Shown: one piece after another, positions 23,852 to 33,239 of the stretch
Position numbering within the stretch: position 1 is the stretch's first letter
How the letters are laid out: the number at the start of each line of letters is the position of its first letter
Assembly: GCA_038527215.1 (NCBI GenBank)
Contig: JBCBGC010000076.1
Span: forward strand, 1 to 37,919
DNA: 37,919 nucleotides
DNA from: JAWPMV01 sp038527215
Lineage (GTDB): Bacteria > Bacteroidota > Bacteroidia > J057
Direction of reading: 5' to 3'
The notes under the pieces: model-generated
The model's input: only the letters and a program-made list of their open reading frames with translations
Databases searched by the model: none
What the model was told of the DNA's origin: nothing
Program-made: the position numbers and the translations under genes

Positions 23852-25300
23852 CTAATCATAAAGAACCTCATAAGCCAAGACTTCATAGTCATAAATGTTC
23901 GCTCTTGGCGGGGTAATGATCGGGAAGGTGTGAGACAGGATGACCTGCTCTCCGGACCTTAGCGGTTGACCATCCTTATCCAGGATGGGTACTGCCTCGC
24001 TGACATATTCGTCTGTTCCATCCACCAGCCAAAGTAGTTGCACGCTAAGCGATCGAATAGGGGTTTCCCCTAGATTTACCAACTCCAGTGTCAACCGATC
24101 GTGCCGAATTGAATCATTGACAGGTTCGATACGACGCTTAATCTGGGTTATCGCTAAGGCAGGCTTCCCTTCCCAGCCAGCCAGATGGGAAAAGGGAATC
24201 TTCTTTCGCTTAGAAAAATGTGCGGGTTCTTCAGCATCAGGTAAGCCTTCAACTATTATGTTAAAATTCGCGGTGGGAAGGAGGGTATCGGCTGTTACAC
24301 TCAGGCTAAAGGGAATGCGCAAGCCTGAAGCCACTGCTGGGACACCTTTGGGGAGAAGGGTCTCGGTAAGCTGAAATAAAGATTCCCCGTTTGCGGTTTG
24401 ACACCTGATCTGAATAGCCAGGCCCTCAGATAGGGACGGATCAGTCAAGTAGCTTCCACTGAGTTGGTAGGTATACCCCTGTTCTGAGGTTTGCAAAATG
24501 GATTCCTCAACTTTCAGGTGGTAGCGATCTGCATTTTCCTGGGAGACGAAGGCCCAGTTGGTATCGAAAATATTGGTAGAAGCTATGCCATCATCATTCA
24601 TCATCATGATGGACCAGCTTACTACTTTAGGTTCTGGAACTAACAGTTCTACTTCAGGCAAGGGAGGGTCGGAATTCAAAGTCGCTGCGAAGGCAAGAAG
24701 CATCAAAAACCCAACAAAAACGAAGGTGACTTTGCCTAAGGTTGTTTCCCATTCTGCCGAAGATTCATCAGGCTGATCTGCAGGAATCGACTCTTCGAGC
24801 TGATTTACTGAGCTAGCCCCCAAAGCATGATTTGAGTCAGCAATGAAGGCTTCAGAAACTGGTTTCACCATAAAAGAAGCGTTCTCACGCTTGTTGACCT
24901 CCCTGAATTCGGAAATGACTTCTAAGGCGTATTCATGACGAGGATCTTCTTCCAGTAATTTTCTTGCAAAATTTTCGGATGCCTGCTGGTGGTCGGGCTG
25001 AGCGGTTTTTTCCCAGGCTAGCAAATGGGACTCCAACATTCCTTCCAAAGCCCCCTGATTGAAAGGATTCAAGGCCAAGGCTTCCTGGTATTCCGCTAAG
25101 GCGTCAACCCAGTTATCTAAGCCGAGAAAGCCCTGACCACGTATGACATGGTCTTCTACTTCATTTTGCAGATGTTGCCAATCCGATTCAGATAGCCCAA
25201 GGTCCTGGGCCAGGGGCCGTAGGTCTTCTTCTTTTAGCTCGTCCTTCAAGGCGAGCAGCCGCTCGATATAAGCCTTGATGATTTCATGGGAATGAGGCAT
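23852..25300 (-). CDS. TPR/helical-module, single-TM protein with beta-rich ectodomain (paralogue 3, first in order)
   Basis: 482 residues. The N-terminal module HSHEIIKAYIERLLALKDEL and TPR-like helices (about 50-130) are followed by a long acidic Ser/Asn-rich linker (135-185). One membrane helix lies at about 190-208 (VTFVFVGFLMLLAFAATL), then an approximately 270-residue ectodomain. The terminal domain contains LELVNLGETPIRSLSVQLLW, the same N/G-I-x-x-L-W layout as the neighbours. It is probably the first gene of a minus-strand run 25300 to 20653. The membrane helix plus inward TPR module suggests a cytoplasmic partner protein (a TPR binding target) and an external ligand. No partner gene was identified. 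Confidence 0.85.
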   Translation of the reverse strand: MPHSHEIIKAYIERLLALKDELKEEDLRPLAQDLGLSESDWQHLQNEVEDHVIRGQGFLGLDNWVDALAEYQEALALNPFNQGALEGMLESHLLAWEKTAQPDHQQASENFARKLLEEDPRHEYALEVISEFREVNKRENASFMVKPVSEAFIADSNHALGASSVNQLEESIPADQPDESSAEWETTLGKVTFVFVGFLMLLAFAATLNSDPPLPEVELLVPEPKVVSWSIMMMNDDGIASTNIFDTNWAFVSQENADRYHLKVEESILQTSEQGYTYQLSGSYLTDPSLSEGLAIQIRCQTANGESLFQLTETLLPKGVPAVASGLRIPFSLSVTADTLLPTANFNIIVEGLPDAEEPAHFSKRKKIPFSHLAGWEGKPALAITQIKRRIEPVNDSIRHDRLTLELVNLGETPIRSLSVQLLWLVDGTDEYVSEAVPILDKDGQPLRSGEQVILSHTFPIITPPRANIYDYEVLAYEVLYD

Positions 25301-25508
25301 AGTCGTGCTAATGGTTGGCCTGTTGTGTCTGGTGGTCGTGTTAAAGAAGGAAGTTAGGGCAAAAAGTTGGAAGTTGGTAGGAATAATTTCAAGCGAGACA
25401 GCGACCTAATTTTCTGGGAGGGAGTACATCCTAAGGGTAGCGGAATAATGTTTCCGCCTACTGTATACTTTGGTACTTGAAAATAAATGAATAATTCTGC
25501 ACCTTGGT

Positions 25509-26084
25509 ATGACCGTGAACCTGACACTCATGGAATCAGCTTTACCTCCAACACCCACCTTAAAAGGCCCCCGCATTGAATTGGTCCCTGCTCAGGAAGC
25601 AGACAGAGCCTTTGTTTTTCAAGCCATGGCCCAATCAGATATCACCTGTCGGATGATGGGGCCGCCCGCCTTTCCTGAGATCCCTGTACCCAGTTGGGAA
25701 GAGTTTCAGGAGGATTATGAGGCGTATTTTTTCTCGGATGAAAAACCCTTAGAAGGTCGATGTTTTATTATTTGGTGGCAAAATCAGCCCATTGGTCAGA
25801 TCAATCACAATGAGATTTATACCGACATTGGGCAAGTGGAGCTGGATATTTGGTTAGCCAATAGTCAGTTTACGGGCAAAGGCATCGGACCAGAAGCGGT
25901 CGCCGTACTTTGTACCTATCTAACCCGCGAATTTGGGTGCAAACGCTTCATCATGGCGCCCTCGGCCCGCAACCCTGAGGCCGTTCGGGCCTACGAAAAA
26001 GCAGGCTTTTCGCCCATCACTTATGAACCCCCTCATTTCATCCCCGACTACCATGATACCGTAATTCTCCTGAAGGAATGTTGA
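25509..26084 (+). CDS. GNAT-family N-acetyltransferase
   Basis: 191 residues from ATG 25509; ATG at 25530 would shorten it by seven. GNAT features: motif A region ANSQFTGKGIGPEAVAVLC with the Q/R-x-x-G-x-G/A acetyl-CoA loop (GKGIGP). The C-terminal motif B/C is AVRAYEKAGFSP, preceded by SARNPEA. Overall similarity to RimJ/RimL and to AAC(6')-type aminoglycoside acetyltransferases is evident in this pattern, but no resistance function can be claimed. It acetylates an amine on a small molecule or protein N-terminus. Upstream is the divergent paralogue trio with a 208-nt gap; downstream is the amidohydrolase, 40 nt away. Confidence 0.85.
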   Translation: MTVNLTLMESALPPTPTLKGPRIELVPAQEADRAFVFQAMAQSDITCRMMGPPAFPEIPVPSWEEFQEDYEAYFFSDEKPLEGRCFIIWWQNQPIGQINHNEIYTDIGQVELDIWLANSQFTGKGIGPEAVAVLCTYLTREFGCKRFIMAPSARNPEAVRAYEKAGFSPITYEPPHFIPDYHDTVILLKEC

Positions 26085-26124
26085 AAATCCTGTATCTTAA
26101 AGGGAAACATTGATCTGAAGGAAA

Positions 26125-27444
26125 ATGAAACGTACTACACTATGGCTGGTCGCAGCCTTGCTGATCAGCAGTCTGCCGGTTTGGGGCCAGGCTCCTCCAG
26201 CAGCAGATTTAAAAAAAGCGGTGGATGATATGTCCGCCCAAATTGATGAAAAAGTGATCGCCTGGCGACGCGATATTCATGAGCATCCCGAGCTCTCCAA
26301 CCGGGAGTTTAAAACCGCAGAAAAAGTAGCTGCCCACTTGCGCAGCCTGGGCCTGGAAGTCCAAACAGGTATCGCCCACACCGGGGTGGTTGGCATCTTG
26401 AGATGCGCCAACCCTGGCCCTGTAATTGGTATGCGCGCGGATATGGATGCTTTGCCGGTGGTGGAGCGGGTAGATATTCCTTTTGCTTCCAAAGAAACCT
26501 CGACTTATCTGGGACAGGAAGTGGGCGTCATGCATGCCTGTGGTCACGACACTCACGTAGCCATGCTCATGGGAGCGGCAGAAATCCTCACTTCCATGAA
26601 AGACCAACTTTCCGGTACCTATAAATTTGTCTTCCAGCCTGCGGAAGAAGGAGCCCCTCCCGGAGAAGAAGGAGGTGCCAAATTAATGGTCAAAGAAGGG
26701 GTCCTGAAAAATCCCGATGTGGAGGTAATGTTTGGCCTGCACGTGAATTCTTTATTAGAAGTCAATAAACTCCGCTTTAAGAGTGGGGGAACCATGGCCG
26801 CGGCCGACCGATTCACCATTAAGGTGACTGGCTCTCAAACACACGGCGCTTATCCCTGGAATGGGGTCGATCCTATCGTTGTTTCCTCTCAAATCGTGAT
26901 GGGCCTGCAAACCATTGTGAGCCGACAGATGGAACTCACCAAGGAAGCGGCAGTCGTAACCGTTGGCAAAATCGATGGCGGGGTCCGCAATAACATTATT
27001 CCAGAATCCGTCCAGATGATCGGCACCATTCGTACCCTGGACACCGAGATGCAGAAAGACATCCACGAGCGGATCAAACGGACGGCTACCTTGATCGCTG
27101 AAAGTGCCGGAGCCAAAGCTGAAGTAGAAATTCACATTGGTACCCCCGTCACCTATAATGACCCTGAACTCACCGCCGCCATGTTACCCACCATGCAGGA
27201 AGTTGCCGGGAAGCGCAACCTGATCAATTCGAATCCGGTTACCGGAGCGGAGGACTTTGCCTTCTATGCGAAGGAAGTACCCAGTTTATTCCTCTTCGTA
27301 GGCGGGAGACCTGCTTCTACCCCGGTAGAGGAAGCGGCCCCTCATCATACCCCGGACTTTTTCATTGATGACAGTGGATTACGTCTGGGCGTACGGACCC
27401 TTTGTTACCTGGGCATTGATTACAGCACCAAAGTCAGCAAGTAA
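26125..27444 (+). CDS. M20-family metallo-amidohydrolase (IAA-amino-acid hydrolase/hippurate hydrolase-like)
   Basis: 439 residues with a signal peptide (LWLVAALLISSLPVWGQA), so probably periplasmic. M20D features: GMRADMDALPV, then VMHACGHDTHVAMLM (metal ligands His, Asp and His), FQPAEEGAPPGEEGG with the catalytic Glu, and the C-terminal GAEDFAFYAKEVPSLFLF. The dimerisation (lid) domain is at about 200-320 (FTIKVTGSQTHGAYPWNGVDPI). It cleaves N-acyl or N-aroyl amino acids or similar amides. AAGGAA is present just before ATG 26125 (spacing about 3). A strong terminator follows at 27465. The substrate is undefined. Confidence 0.93.
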   Translation: MKRTTLWLVAALLISSLPVWGQAPPAADLKKAVDDMSAQIDEKVIAWRRDIHEHPELSNREFKTAEKVAAHLRSLGLEVQTGIAHTGVVGILRCANPGPVIGMRADMDALPVVERVDIPFASKETSTYLGQEVGVMHACGHDTHVAMLMGAAEILTSMKDQLSGTYKFVFQPAEEGAPPGEEGGAKLMVKEGVLKNPDVEVMFGLHVNSLLEVNKLRFKSGGTMAAADRFTIKVTGSQTHGAYPWNGVDPIVVSSQIVMGLQTIVSRQMELTKEAAVVTVGKIDGGVRNNIIPESVQMIGTIRTLDTEMQKDIHERIKRTATLIAESAGAKAEVEIHIGTPVTYNDPELTAAMLPTMQEVAGKRNLINSNPVTGAEDFAFYAKEVPSLFLFVGGRPASTPVEEAAPHHTPDFFIDDSGLRLGVRTLCYLGIDYSTKVSK

Positions 27445-27464
27445 CGCACCACCCAAATACTTGT

Positions 27465-27496
27465 CCTCCGTCCAGTTCATGGGCGGAGGTTTTTTT
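27465..27496 (+). terminator. Rho-independent terminator after the amidohydrolase gene
   Basis: CCTCCGTCC (27465-27473) pairs with GGGCGGAGG (27481-27489), including one G-U, with a 7-base loop, then TTTTTTT at 27490-27496. It lies about 20 nt after the stop at 27444. It serves the plus-strand gene; the minus-strand gene ending at 27513 is read the other way. Confidence 0.88.
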
Positions 27497-27512
27497 GTCT
27501 TTGTGGGTTGTA

Positions 27513-28685
27513 TTAAACGGGCTGATTGGTAAAGCGTCCCGGGCTGAATAAGTCGAGTTCCCAGGAAGAAGCTCCTCCCAAGATCAGGTCCGCCAGCAAT
27601 TCTCCCACGACATTAGAGAACTTGAAGCCATGCCCTGAAAAGCCAAAGGCCAGGGCTACCTGATCATGTTGGGGATGAAGGCCGATAACCGGATGATAAT
27701 CCGGGCTATTGGTATGCATACAGGTGAGGGTGCGCACCACTTCTCCGTTGAGGTCCGGCATAAAGGTCTGGGTGTAGTGCCGGATGTCTGCCTCGTCTTT
27801 GGCAGAAATTTCACGATCAATGCTTTCGGCGGTACATAGCTGACGTACTGGATGATCGCCATAGGGATAAAAAGATAGTTTCAAGCCGCCTTTGGGGCCA
27901 TCTACGGCTGGAAAGCCGTAGTAACCAAGGTCTTTTTCCACGATCCATAAAAAGAGGGGAAAACGATCCGGCGCGTAGGTGGAAATGGGGCCTATGGGTT
28001 GCAGGAAAAATTGGGCAATGCGGTCTATGTGAAGGGGGACGCCTAGCGCTTCGGCCATATTCATGGCCCAGGGACCCAGACTCAGGACCAGTTTTTCTGC
28101 CTGGTAGCGTCCCTGGTCAGTATCCACCAGCACTCCTTGAGCGGAAGCCTCCCAATTCATCATTTTCTCTCCAAAACGGCAGGTGGCCCCGGCTGCTTCG
28201 GCTAAGGTGAGTTGCGCTTCCACGCAGGCTTCAGGGTCCAGCATACCGGCCCGGTGTTCGAGCAGACCTTCTGTACCAGGAGCGGTGTTGAACATGGGAA
28301 ACTGCTCCCGAAGCTGCCGGTGAGAAAGATAGGTGTGAGGGAGGTCATAGGCCTGGGCTGCCGCCAGGCTTCGCTGCGCTATTTCTCCTGCCTCATCACT
28401 CATCATCAAGCCACCGGTCTGTCGGAAAAGGGTCTTTCCACTTTTTTGTCCAATGTCCTCCCAAAGTTCATAGGACCGGATCAGCAGGGGAACATAGGCA
28501 GGATCTTCGTAATAAGCCTGCCGGGTAACCCGAGACCCTCCGTGGGTGGAGCCCTGTATATGCGGCGGACGAAACTGATCGATGCCCAGTACCTTGATGC
28601 CTTTTTGGGCTAGTTGAAGCAGGGTTGCACTCCCCATCGCTCCTAGTCCGACCACGATGGTGTCAAATTTTTGATTGGCTTGCAT
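27513..28685 (-). CDS. N-methyl-L-tryptophan oxidase / monomeric sarcosine oxidase family
   Basis: 390 residues from ATG 28685. A longer in-frame frame reaching 28955 crosses the divergent promoter region and the kinase gene, and is rejected. The Rossmann motif is DTIVVGLGAMGSATLLQLA. GSTHGGSRVTRQAY matches the MSOX/SolA FAD region. The C-terminal RTLTCMHTNSPDYHPVIG carries the Cys expected to bind FAD covalently (8-alpha-S-cysteinyl) in this family. It oxidatively demethylates N-methyl amino acids or sarcosine with O2, releasing formaldehyde and H2O2. No folate or C1 genes are adjacent, so the physiological substrate is open. It is divergent from the histidine kinase (82 nt). Confidence 0.93.
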   Translation of the reverse strand: MQANQKFDTIVVGLGAMGSATLLQLAQKGIKVLGIDQFRPPHIQGSTHGGSRVTRQAYYEDPAYVPLLIRSYELWEDIGQKSGKTLFRQTGGLMMSDEAGEIAQRSLAAAQAYDLPHTYLSHRQLREQFPMFNTAPGTEGLLEHRAGMLDPEACVEAQLTLAEAAGATCRFGEKMMNWEASAQGVLVDTDQGRYQAEKLVLSLGPWAMNMAEALGVPLHIDRIAQFFLQPIGPISTYAPDRFPLFLWIVEKDLGYYGFPAVDGPKGGLKLSFYPYGDHPVRQLCTAESIDREISAKDEADIRHYTQTFMPDLNGEVVRTLTCMHTNSPDYHPVIGLHPQHDQVALAFGFSGHGFKFSNVVGELLADLILGGASSWELDLFSPGRFTNQPV

Positions 28686-28767
28686 GGAGTAAAAGCTGAT
28701 AAATATCCAGCGGTTTAGAAAAAGAGGGTTTTTTCCTAACTTTCGATACAATCTACGTGCTTCCTTC

Positions 28768-30591
28768 ATGTCAGTCAATGCAATTCTGGCCTTGCTCAGC
28801 TTTTGCTTACTCCTCTTCATGGCAGTCAGAGCATATAGCAGTCGTTTGAATAATCGGCTGAACAGATGGTTTTCCTCTATTTTATTCCTCGCTTCGGCTT
28901 TCATGTTCGCCATGATGCAAATGAACATGGCCTCCCAACTGGAAGATGCCCTCATTTGGCGTAGATTTTATATGCTGGGATTTCTGGGACTGGGTTCCAT
29001 CGTGCATTTTATTCTTTACCTGTCGGTTTTCCAGAAATGGTCCCTCAAGCCCCTGCTCATCCTCCTCATCTACGGGCTTCCATTGAGTTTTCTGTTGATA
29101 GAAATGGTTTTTGCTCCAGAGTATGCAACCTTGGAACGAAATGCCTGGGGTTGGCAGAATGGAGCAGATACGCTTCCCCTCTGGTTGGTCAGCCTGCATA
29201 TCGGCTACATTATTTTCTGTTTTACCCTTTGCCTGCTTGCGTTGGTGGTTTCCATCGTGCGGGAAAAAGATTCTCCCTCCTATCAAAAGCGGCTTTATTG
29301 GACCTTTCTGATCAGTATTTTCTTGCCTGGCATCGTTATCACTTTTTTTTCTCTGGCCAATTACTGGTTGTACGGGAACTTCATTAGCCTTGAACATCTG
29401 GCAATTCCCCTGGCTTCTGTGGTGAGCTATATAGGCTTAAGGCAAAATCCCCGACTGTCGCTCAAGCCTGAAACCATTTCTTCTGCGGTGTTGGACCAGT
29501 TGCCTTCTTTATTATTCATTCTGGATAAAGAAGGGACCATCATGCAGGTGAACCGGGCAGTCCTGGAGGCTACCGGGTATCCTGAATCTCATTTTTTGGA
29601 AGCCTCAATATTTGATTTTATCCCTCAGGAAGACTCAAAAAAATGGCAAGGAAAAGTTGATCCCTTACAACTGGCGATCGGGGCGGAGTCTCAGGAGACG
29701 CATTTATTAACGGCAAAAGGGACCCGGATTCCTGTACTATTTTTGTTCAATCTCCTGCCGCATAGCTGGGGTCGTAAAGACTTGATTTTGTGTCAGGGGA
29801 CGGATTTGACCAGCAGAAAGGAACATGAAAAGGCCCTGAAAGAAGCCAATGAAGCGCTCAAAGCCAGTAATGTAGAGCTGGAACGATTTGCTTATGTCGC
29901 TTCTCACGATCTGAAGGAACCCCTGCGCACCATTTCAAGTTTTATTCAGCTGTTGGAAATGAAACTTGGAGAGCAAAAAGATCCGGAGACCCGGCAGTAT
30001 ATGACCTTTATTAAGCGAGGGAGCAAACGCATGTTTGACCAGGTCAATGGCTTGCTCGATTACTCCCGTCTGGGACGAATGGAGGTAGTCCTGCAACGGG
30101 TTAACCTCAACACCATGCTGGAGGAGATTCTGGCCGACATGGACTGGTTGATTTCTCAAAATCAGGCGGAAGTCCATTTGGCAAAGCTTCCCGAAGTATG
30201 GGCAGAACCTGGCATGCTGCGGCGTCTGCTGCTTAACCTGATCAGTAATGCGCTGAAGTTCCACGGAGCTGCTCCGCCTCGCCTGGACCTATCGGCAAAA
30301 ATAGAGGGGAAGTGGACCCGCATCAGCATCAGAGATGAAGGAATCGGAATTCCCAGCCCTTATCAGGCAAAGATTTTTGGCATCTTCAACAAGCTCCATC
30401 CGGAGCATTTGTATGAAGGACTGGGCATGGGCCTGGCTGTGTGCAAACGCATCATGGACCGACATGAAAGCCGCATCAGTGTAGAAAGCCAGCCCGGCAA
30501 AGGAGCGACCTTCCATATTTGGTTCCGTAGCGCTCACTCCCTCCCGAAAGAAGAACAGCGTGAAGATGTCTCCACGCTGCTCGAATCCTGA
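28768..30591 (+). CDS. Sensor histidine kinase, 7TM-PAS-HisKA-HATPase
   Basis: 607 residues. About seven hydrophobic segments in residues 1-225 (7TM sensor type). A PAS domain is at about 236-350 (LFILDKEGTIMQVNRAVLEATGYPESHF), then a coiled coil 352-375 and the HisKA H-box ASHDLKEPLRTISSF with phospho-accepting His380. The HATPase domain has N box LLNLISNALKF (about 479-489), G1 DEGIGIP (about 513-519) and G2 GLGMGLAV (about 541-548). It autophosphorylates on His and passes the phosphate to a response regulator, none of which is present here (an orphan kinase). The stop TGA at 30589-30591 abuts the convergent permease stop with no space. Confidence 0.93.
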   Translation: MSVNAILALLSFCLLLFMAVRAYSSRLNNRLNRWFSSILFLASAFMFAMMQMNMASQLEDALIWRRFYMLGFLGLGSIVHFILYLSVFQKWSLKPLLILLIYGLPLSFLLIEMVFAPEYATLERNAWGWQNGADTLPLWLVSLHIGYIIFCFTLCLLALVVSIVREKDSPSYQKRLYWTFLISIFLPGIVITFFSLANYWLYGNFISLEHLAIPLASVVSYIGLRQNPRLSLKPETISSAVLDQLPSLLFILDKEGTIMQVNRAVLEATGYPESHFLEASIFDFIPQEDSKKWQGKVDPLQLAIGAESQETHLLTAKGTRIPVLFLFNLLPHSWGRKDLILCQGTDLTSRKEHEKALKEANEALKASNVELERFAYVASHDLKEPLRTISSFIQLLEMKLGEQKDPETRQYMTFIKRGSKRMFDQVNGLLDYSRLGRMEVVLQRVNLNTMLEEILADMDWLISQNQAEVHLAKLPEVWAEPGMLRRLLLNLISNALKFHGAAPPRLDLSAKIEGKWTRISIRDEGIGIPSPYQAKIFGIFNKLHPEHLYEGLGMGLAVCKRIMDRHESRISVESQPGKGATFHIWFRSAHSLPKEEQREDVSTLLES

Positions 30592-33192
30592 TTACTCATC
30601 CCGCAAGGCTTCCACTGGGTCAGCGGTGGCTGCTTGAAAGGATTGGAAACTGACGGTAATCCAACTAATAAGCAGACAGATTGCGCCAGCGAGGAAGAAG
30701 ATCCAGGTACTAATGCCAATTTTGTATGAAAAATTATCAAGCCACTGGTTCATCGCATACCAGGCGAGCGGGGTGCTGAGCAGGATGGCTACGAGAACGG
30801 GGATGAGAAAATCCCGATTCAGCAGGAGAACCAATTGCCCGACTGAAGCCCCCAGGACTTTTCGAATGCCGATTTCTTTGGTACGTTGGGCGGTGGTATA
30901 GGAGATCAACCCTAACAATCCCAAACAGGCAATCAAAATGGCGAGGATAGAAAAAATGGTGAAGATCTGGCTGATTTTTTCTTCATCCTGATACAGCCGA
31001 TGATATTGGTCATCCAGAAAATGATATTGGAAGGGTTCGTTTTTCTCCCAGGCATCCCAGGTCTTTTCTACGGCCGCGATTCCCTGGGATACCTCCCCGG
31101 GAGCCAGCCTTACCATGAGGGTGTAAAGATCTGGTCCATTGAACAGCACCAATGGTCCGATTTCATGGTGGAGCGAGGTAATGTGGAAGTTATTGACTAC
31201 CCCTTTGACCATGCCAGCTCTGCCATTTAGCATGACTTGTTGCCCGATGGCTTCTTCGGAGGTCCATCCCATGCTTTCAACGGCTTTTTCATTGAGGATA
31301 AACTGCCAATTTGGTTCTCCATACTTTGCCACCCTGAATTGGGGAAAATTCTCACCCGTAACCATGCGTAATTTCATGGTGGGGACAAAAGCTTCGTCGA
31401 TCGCCATGGCGGTTACAGAAAGTCCTTCTTCTCCTTCTCGCCAGCCTTTTTGTATGCTATATCCTCCTTCAATCTGGTAGGGGGATTCTGTGCAACTGCT
31501 CACCGCAATTACCTCCGGTTGTTGGGTCAGGGCATCCCGAAAGGCCTGAATGTTATCATCAATGCTGCCGCTGACGGGCAAGCTAAGGACGTGCTCCCGG
31601 TCATAACCCAGGGATTTGCTTTGCAGATAATTGAGCTGCTGGACGATGATCAGGGTGCCAATAATGAGGAAGATCGACACGGCAAATTGGAATACGACCA
31701 GGCCTTTTCGCATCCATCCGCCAGAGGAAGCCCCGTGAAAGCTTCCCCTTAGAACCTGAATAGGGCGAAAGCGAGAAAGGGACAAGGCGGGATAGCTACC
31801 TGAGATAAAGGCTACCAACATGAAGACCAGGGTCGCTCCCCAGATCATTTTGCCTTCCTGCATCATGCCCAGGCTTAGGCTCCGCTCCGTCAGGGCATTG
31901 AAAGCCGGAAGGACGAGCTGGATGACCAGCAAGGCCAGCAGGAAGGAAATAGCCGTGATGAATACCGCTTCAATGATGAACTGGACGAATAATTCTCCCT
32001 GTTGTGCGCCGACCACTTTGCGTAAGCCCACTTCCTTGGCTCGTTGGGTAGAGCGGGCCGTGGTTAAATTGACGTAATTGATACAGGCGATCAGCAAGAT
32101 GAGGAAAGCTACTGTCGTCAGGAGGTAGACGTAAGTGATGTCTCCCGCCTGGAATGGGTTGTAGATGATGTGACCAGAATACAGATGAATATCTGAGATG
32201 GGTTGAAATTGCAGGGCAATATCCCGAGCCTGCTCGCCCATTTGCTCTACGACTTTGGCCTTTATTTCTTCGCTAATTGCCTCTAGGTTGGCTCCAGGGC
32301 TGAGCTTCAGGTAAGTGTAATAATTGGCCATGCCCCAATGCTCATCTGTGTACAGGGTTTTCCGCAGCGTGTAGAAAGAAACCAGGGTGGAAAATTGGAA
32401 ATGAGAATTCGCAGGCGGGTCCTGGATTACCGCTCCTACCTTATACGGCTTTTTAGAATTGATTCTTTCTACCAGCTTGCCTACCACATCGGTAGAGTTA
32501 AAGAATCGCTGAGCGGCAGATTCCGTCAGAACCAGGCTTCTGGGTTCCCGCAAGGCTGCGTCTGGGTCGCCACTGAGAGTTTGCAGCTGAAAAATATCCA
32601 GGAATAAGCTGTCTACATAGAAGTAAGCGGGCTCTTCGATTAATTCATCTTCGATGCGAAAAATGACTCTTCCTCCTTCATATACCCGGGTTCCGGCTTG
32701 GACTTCCGGAAAGGTCCGCTGCATAAGAGGGGAAACGATATTGGGGGTTAAAGCGATCACTTCTGTCCCGCCATCATAGGGAACCTGAAAATTGACCCGA
32801 TACACCTGCTCGTGTTCGGGATATGATTTATCGTAGGAAAGCTCGTACTGGACATAAAGTAAAATCAACAATCCCGCAGCCAGGCCTGCGGTAAGTCCCA
32901 CGATATTGATGAGAGAAAAGCGAACATGCTTTTGCATCTGGCGCCAGGCGATGCGTAGGTAGTGATTGAACATAGCGATTTGGTTGAGGATGCGGGAAAA
33001 AAGAGAGAATTGGGGGGAGAATAGCGGGAGAAGACTTAGGGTATGTAAAAAGAATCGCCAGTTAGAAATCCCCTGGCTCCGCTCGCCGCGCCATTCTTCA
33101 TACAGCTCCAACAGATCGCCAAGAATATCCTCCGCCTTGCCGGAAGGCAAGCCCCATTGTAACAGGTCGGTCATCCATTTAGGCGGTTGCAT
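30592..33192 (-). CDS. FtsX/MacB-type ABC transporter permease with N-terminal permease-prefix domain
   Basis: 866 residues. The N-terminal approximately 75 residues (PPKWMTDLLQWGLPSGKAED then ILGDLLELYEEW) match the prefix domain found in Bacteroidota permeases regulated by PadR. Membrane helix 1 is at about 95-117, followed by a MacB-like periplasmic core (about 120-320), an FtsX domain with three helices (about 370-490), a second periplasmic core (about 520-720) and a second FtsX domain (about 745-860; RTKEIGIRKVLGAS). It would couple cytoplasmic ATPase activity to periplasmic conformational work or substrate extrusion. No ATPase subunit gene is adjacent. The upstream PadR gene (47-nt gap) indicates co-regulation. 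Confidence 0.9.
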   Translation of the reverse strand: MQPPKWMTDLLQWGLPSGKAEDILGDLLELYEEWRGERSQGISNWRFFLHTLSLLPLFSPQFSLFSRILNQIAMFNHYLRIAWRQMQKHVRFSLINIVGLTAGLAAGLLILLYVQYELSYDKSYPEHEQVYRVNFQVPYDGGTEVIALTPNIVSPLMQRTFPEVQAGTRVYEGGRVIFRIEDELIEEPAYFYVDSLFLDIFQLQTLSGDPDAALREPRSLVLTESAAQRFFNSTDVVGKLVERINSKKPYKVGAVIQDPPANSHFQFSTLVSFYTLRKTLYTDEHWGMANYYTYLKLSPGANLEAISEEIKAKVVEQMGEQARDIALQFQPISDIHLYSGHIIYNPFQAGDITYVYLLTTVAFLILLIACINYVNLTTARSTQRAKEVGLRKVVGAQQGELFVQFIIEAVFITAISFLLALLVIQLVLPAFNALTERSLSLGMMQEGKMIWGATLVFMLVAFISGSYPALSLSRFRPIQVLRGSFHGASSGGWMRKGLVVFQFAVSIFLIIGTLIIVQQLNYLQSKSLGYDREHVLSLPVSGSIDDNIQAFRDALTQQPEVIAVSSCTESPYQIEGGYSIQKGWREGEEGLSVTAMAIDEAFVPTMKLRMVTGENFPQFRVAKYGEPNWQFILNEKAVESMGWTSEEAIGQQVMLNGRAGMVKGVVNNFHITSLHHEIGPLVLFNGPDLYTLMVRLAPGEVSQGIAAVEKTWDAWEKNEPFQYHFLDDQYHRLYQDEEKISQIFTIFSILAILIACLGLLGLISYTTAQRTKEIGIRKVLGASVGQLVLLLNRDFLIPVLVAILLSTPLAWYAMNQWLDNFSYKIGISTWIFFLAGAICLLISWITVSFQSFQAATADPVEALRDE

Positions 33193-33239
33193 AGGTAGAA
33201 GTTGTGGAGTTGGCTGAAAAAATGACGTTGGAAGTGGGC

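Noticed and set aside
25509..26084. Aminoglycoside acetyltransferase
   Set aside because: GNAT motif similarity to AAC(6') is shared with many non-resistance acetyltransferases; no specific diagnostic residues were identified.
27513..28955. Oxidase start at 28955
   Set aside because: The 90-residue extension runs through the divergent promoter and the kinase 5' end. The Rossmann motif begins normally from ATG 28685.
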